The notes under the pieces: generated by a model
The model's input: the letters and a program-made list of their open reading frames with translations, nothing else
Databases searched by the model: none
What the model was told of the DNA's origin: nothing
Translations under genes and position numbers: made by a program
Shown: in pieces, positions 60,518 to 64,000 of the stretch
How the letters are laid out: each line of letters starts with the position of its first letter
How positions within the stretch are numbered: the stretch's first letter is position 1
Assembly (NCBI GenBank): GCA_039545315.1
Contig: BCIM01000018.1
Span: forward strand, 28,119-92,118
DNA: 64,000 bases
Reading direction: 5' to 3'
Source of the DNA: Kondoa malvinella
Lineage: Eukaryota; Basidiomycota; Agaricostilbomycetes; Agaricostilbales; Kondoaceae

Positions 60518-62100
60518 TAGAACGAAAGATCCGGTCCACTGCCCCATTCAGTCTTCTTCTTGGTTTTCCTGCTTCAACATGAATTGAATCTCAACTCGGC
60601 AGATGCAAGCACTTACGCATATCCACCAATACTCAGTAAAGCTTTACCCGTAGCAGCAGCGTAATCATCCTTGACTTCCTCACCACCTTTCTTCTTTCGT
60701 TTCTTCTCGTCTCGCTTCTTTTCCCTCTCAATGAGCTTCTGTTCCTCCCTCTCTCGTTCTCTAAGCCCTTTCTCTTCTTTCCGAACTTTTAGGATCTCAA
60801 TCATCTTTGACCATTCGTCGAAATTGCCTTCGCCAATGAAACCATTCGTGTCGGTCAAATCGGCAACAGAGACGTCCAAGCGTGGATCATAAGTCGATGA
60901 AAAGTATTTGTCCATTTTTGATGGCAAGTGAGAAGGTTGGAAAGTTTCGTTCTGAGGTGGTGGTGATGGTGAGCGAGAAGGAGGCAAGACGCGAGGCACT
61001 GGGAGAGAAGGCGAAAGTGTTCGTGAGGGCGATCTATACGCCAGTCAGCAGTTACTTGCGATAGCATCATGTGACTAACCTTTCTCGGGTTTTGAGCTTG
61101 CCCGAGTGCTTTCGGGGCCGATCTTCGTCTGAAGTGTGTTTCGAGCGATGTCGCTTTCTCCTGCGCGAGTCTCTTTCCTCGTCTGAGCCATCTCGTCTCC
61201 TACGGCGTGATTCGCGCTCCTCATCTGAATAGTCGTGCTTCCTGCTTCGGCGTGGTTTGACATCTTCATCCGAGTATTCTTTCTTACTTCGAGATCCGCT
61301 CTTCTCTTCCGCATATCTTCGCTTTCTGCGAGATTCGCGTTCTGTATCAGAGTGATCTTCTCGCCTTGACTTCCTTCGATGACTGCGCTCTTCCTCATCC
61401 TCATCCGAGTATCGTTTTCGCCTAGAGCGTGTATCTTCTTCATCCAAATATCGCTTTCGCCTTGAACGGGGCTCTTCGTCTTCGTCCGAGTACCGCTTTC
61501 GCCTCGCACTAGGCTTCTCTTCATCCTCTGAGTATCGTTTCGGTCTCGAAGATCTTTCAGGCGAAGCAGATCTTCTCGATTCATCCCCTCGCCTTGAGCT
61601 ACGCCTATCATCATCGTCATCTCTCGCTCTACCCTTGCCTTTGATGTCCTCGGCCTCTTTCTTTGGCCTTTTCGACTCTTTACTACCCATACCAGACTTG
61701 GCCAACGCAAACAATCGATTACCAGTCCCTCGAGGATTAGAAGGTAACTCTTTCCTATCCCTTTCCTTATCTTGCTTGGCCAACAGCTGATTATGATCGC
61801 TGACGTTTTGGATCATATTATTTAAGAACCGCTTGTTGGTACGATGTCTCGGTCGGCCTCTGTACTAGCCTTTAAGAGATAGTACAATGTAAGAGAGGTA
61901 ATAGCGCACTGATCATCCTCGTCGCTGAAATATACGGCAACACCTTCTTTGCCCCATCGCTCTTCGCGTTCTTTAGCTTCTTTGAGTAGCATATCAGCTA
62001 CATACGCGTCCAGATCATCTGTCCATTGGAAATGCATGAGCTATAGTCTGTAGGAAGGGAGAGGACGAACCGGCTGGAACACTATCTGCTGCAGCGCCAT
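60518..62100 (-). CDS. Arg/Ser/Glu-rich nuclear protein (NKAPD1-like, probably splicing-associated)
   Basis: Start ATG 62100 (MALQQIVFQ). A 30- or 45-nt intron leads to LMHFQWTDDLDAYVADMLL, then KEGVAVYFSDEDDQ. After a second intron comes RTNKRFLNNMIQNVSDHNQ, a conserved-looking core that resembles human NKAPD1 (LRNVIRHTDAHNK) as I recall it. A nuclear-type RS domain follows, with tandem copies of RRKRYSDEDEE-like units between 61,560 and 61,150. Then comes a charged helix (REEKGLREREREEQKLIERE) and YAAATGKALLSIGGYA. A last GTAAGT…GCAG intron adds KTKKKTEWGSGPDLSF and TAA at 60518. Domain style suggests a spliceosome-associated protein. The family call is tentative. Confidence 0.65.
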
Positions 62101-62317
62101 GTTGCGCTCTGACTAGATCAGAAACTACAGATGATAGACTGCCTTTGGCTTGACTGCTCGCCATGCTTGCTGTTGTGCAGCCCGCGGATCTTCAACCAAA
62201 CGGCTGTGTCTCGACAAGAACGTTGTCATGGTGCTTGTCCAGTAACAGTCTCTCCTCTCCTTCTCTATCTGATCCTCACTCTAGTCTGCTCTTTGTGCTG
62301 CTATATTCAAGACAGCA

Positions 62318-64000
62318 ATGGCTTGGTCCGATTTGAATCCTTATCCCTTTATTGGCCTTTTCCTCGCTATTTCGATTCTGGCATACACGAAACCGCCTAA
62401 TGAACGACCCATAGCTGCTAAAGCTGGCAAAAACAAGTCTAGGACTGAAGCTATTGAAGCGGCGGAGAAGATATTGCCAAACGTTTCATTGGAAGATGAT
62501 CTGCCTTATTTGTATGCTGTCTTTGTTCTGATCCAGCCAGATCATGGGTCTCATGCCTGTCGGTAGATCTTGCGATGCTACAGCTATAGTAGAGAACATT
62601 ACTACGAAAGTCCGTATACTCTCTTTATTCACATGCACTGCTCATGAACGCAAACAGAAATCAGGATGGTCTTCTCTTCGAGTCATGCAAGCCTTTGTGC
62701 GCTCTGCTATCCGGGCACATCATGCCTCGAATCCTTTGGTTTGTCTCGTGTTCCGTGTAAGAGGCTGAAGCTGATTATAGGGACAGACGGAGATTTTCTT
62801 TGTTGAAGCTTTAGAGAAAGCTAGAGAGCTCGATGAGCGCTTTGAACAGACTGGAAATGCGGAAGGGTGCGCAATTCAGTCGACAAATTGAGGAAAAGGC
62901 TGATAATGGGTAGACCGCTGCATGGCCTTCCAGTCTCGCTGAAAGATCAGATGCACGTCAAGGGCGCTGACAGCAGTATGGGATTCTCAAAGTAAGCCTG
63001 CACTTCTGTCACTACCTGACTCCTCTCCCGTAGAGCGGCTTTATCTCTGCTCTCCCTCTCATCAGCAAGTCCCGGAGCCAAAGCTGATATAATCACAGAT
63101 ACTGCAACCAACCAGCTACTAGAGACTCCGACGTAGCTCGTATCGTCCGACAACAAGGAGGCATCATCTTCTGCAAGACCAACATCCCTCAGACAATGCT
63201 GGCCTTTGAGGTATTTGCCCAAGCCGGCTATTTTCTAACCAAGCTCATGTTTACAAGTGCTCCAACCCGGTATTTGGAATCACGAGAAATCCTTACAACA
63301 AAGAATTCACGTGTGGTGGATCGTCTGGTATGTTGGCGCAAACCTTGGGAACATATGGCTGAATATCAGGCAGGCGGAGAAGCTGTGCTTGCTGCTTCGG
63401 ATGCCAGTGCACTCTGCCTGGGCTCTGAGTGAGTTGTGCAAAAAGTATGAGCAGCATGAAGCTAATGGTACTGTAGTATCGGCGGATCTTTGCGTATTGT
63501 GAGTTTCATATCATGTGATATTTATAAAAGCGGCTCATGGAGTCTCAGCCGGCTCATTACAGGTGAACACTTCGCTAGGTAGGTGGTTGTAAATGGTCTA
63601 ACGAGCTTCTGCAGTGGATGCTATGGTCTCAAACCATGCTACGGTCGCTATCCCGTCGGAGGACAGACACCTCGTATGGCTCGTAGTATACACTCCAAAC
63701 GAGAACTAACATATTTCTAGTCAATCCCGGCTTCGACAGCGTCAAATCCTCCTTTGGACCGCTTGGTCGATCAGTAGCCGATCTCCGATTATTATCCAAG
63801 ACCATCATCAATGGCGCAGCAGAAAGTACTTGGCGAACCGGAACCATGGTGCCTGTACCTTGGCGTGATGATCTGCAATTGCCCAAGAAGCTCAAATTCG
63901 GTTACTATAGAACAGATGAATGTCGGTCATCTATTGTCGGGACAAGCTAAAAACTGACGGTACTAGTCCTACCCGTCTCTCCTGCATGCCAAAGAGCGGT
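62318..64000 (+). CDS. Amidase-signature enzyme (partial, runs off right edge)
   Basis: Start MAWSDLNPYPFIGLFLAISI has an N-terminal hydrophobic segment that may anchor the protein. After PNVSLEDDL an intron cluster leads to ALEKARELDERF and GPLHGLPVSLKDQMHVKGAD, which contains the catalytic Lys. Spliced exons then give CSNPVFGITRNPYNKEFTCG with GGSSGGE and GSDIGGSLRI (the Ser–cisSer–Lys triad region). NPGFDSVKSSFGPLGRSVAD, IINGAAESTWRTGTMVPVPW and KLKFGYYRTDE follow before the window ends at LPVSPACQRAV. This is the fungal acetamidase/fatty-acid-amide-hydrolase-like group. At least eight introns are present; exact borders are uncertain, and the C-terminal part is missing. Confidence 0.88.

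Overview
This is a gene-dense stretch of fungal nuclear chromosome. Nearly every gene is broken by several short GT–AG introns (about 45–80 nt, with CTGAC/TTGAC-like branch sites), intergenic gaps are short, and there are no bacterial operons or ribosome binding sites. The genes are ordinary Dikarya genes: tricalbin, protein O-mannosyltransferase, Erv41, PIG-V, Rec8 kleisin, importin-alpha, Leo1. Intron density and branch-site style favour a basidiomycete over an ascomycete yeast. I infer this from gene structure only and cannot name the species.

Layout. 1–7.1 kb (minus): the N-terminal part of an unidentified Ser-rich coiled-coil protein, then a large tricalbin (SMP plus five C2 domains). 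7.4–13.3 kb (plus): a Pmt2-like O-mannosyltransferase and a Dal5-type MFS permease. 13.3–17.4 kb (minus): Erv41 and an unknown protein whose reading frame carries one internal TAA. 18.3–19.6 kb (plus): a putative transcription factor with two FAR1/WRKY-GCM1-like zinc domains. 19.8–25.4 kb: a multi-pass membrane protein, PIG-V, an AlkB-type dioxygenase and ribonucleotide reductase R2. 25.6–35.5 kb: class II DAHP synthase, Rec8-like kleisin, PPZ/PP1-type phosphatase, a C2H2 factor and LYRM2. 36.1–49.6 kb: a full-size ABCB transporter, then RIO2 kinase, deoxyhypusine synthase and ZPR1, which all serve translation, and importin-alpha. 50–58 kb: Leo1, ARFRP1/Arl3, GPATCH11, triosephosphate isomerase, TANGO2 and a short-chain dehydrogenase. 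59–64 kb: a repeated-peptide secretory precursor, an RS-rich nuclear protein and the start of an amidase.

The most interesting locus is at 59,067–60,081. It encodes a 227-residue secreted precursor made of five copies of a hydrophobic Gly/Leu-rich peptide. The copies in exons 4–6 each end in a Lys-Arg (Kex2) site, and every intron after such a site starts exactly behind it, in phase 0. Each of the four C-terminal copies is therefore one exon that begins with Gln. It has a strong TATA box and a perfect 17-bp palindrome upstream. It looks like a Kex2-processed repeat-peptide (KEP) gene, with Ustilago Rep1 repellent peptides and fungal RiPP precursors as distant analogues. I do not recognise the peptide family.

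Other points worth checking are a 5-nt and a 15-nt microexon in the phosphatase gene, a GC–AG intron in LEO1, a 4-nt convergent coding overlap between PIG-V and the AlkB gene, an 81-bp divergent promoter shared by the AlkB gene and RNR2, and the in-frame TAA in the gene at 16–17.4 kb.
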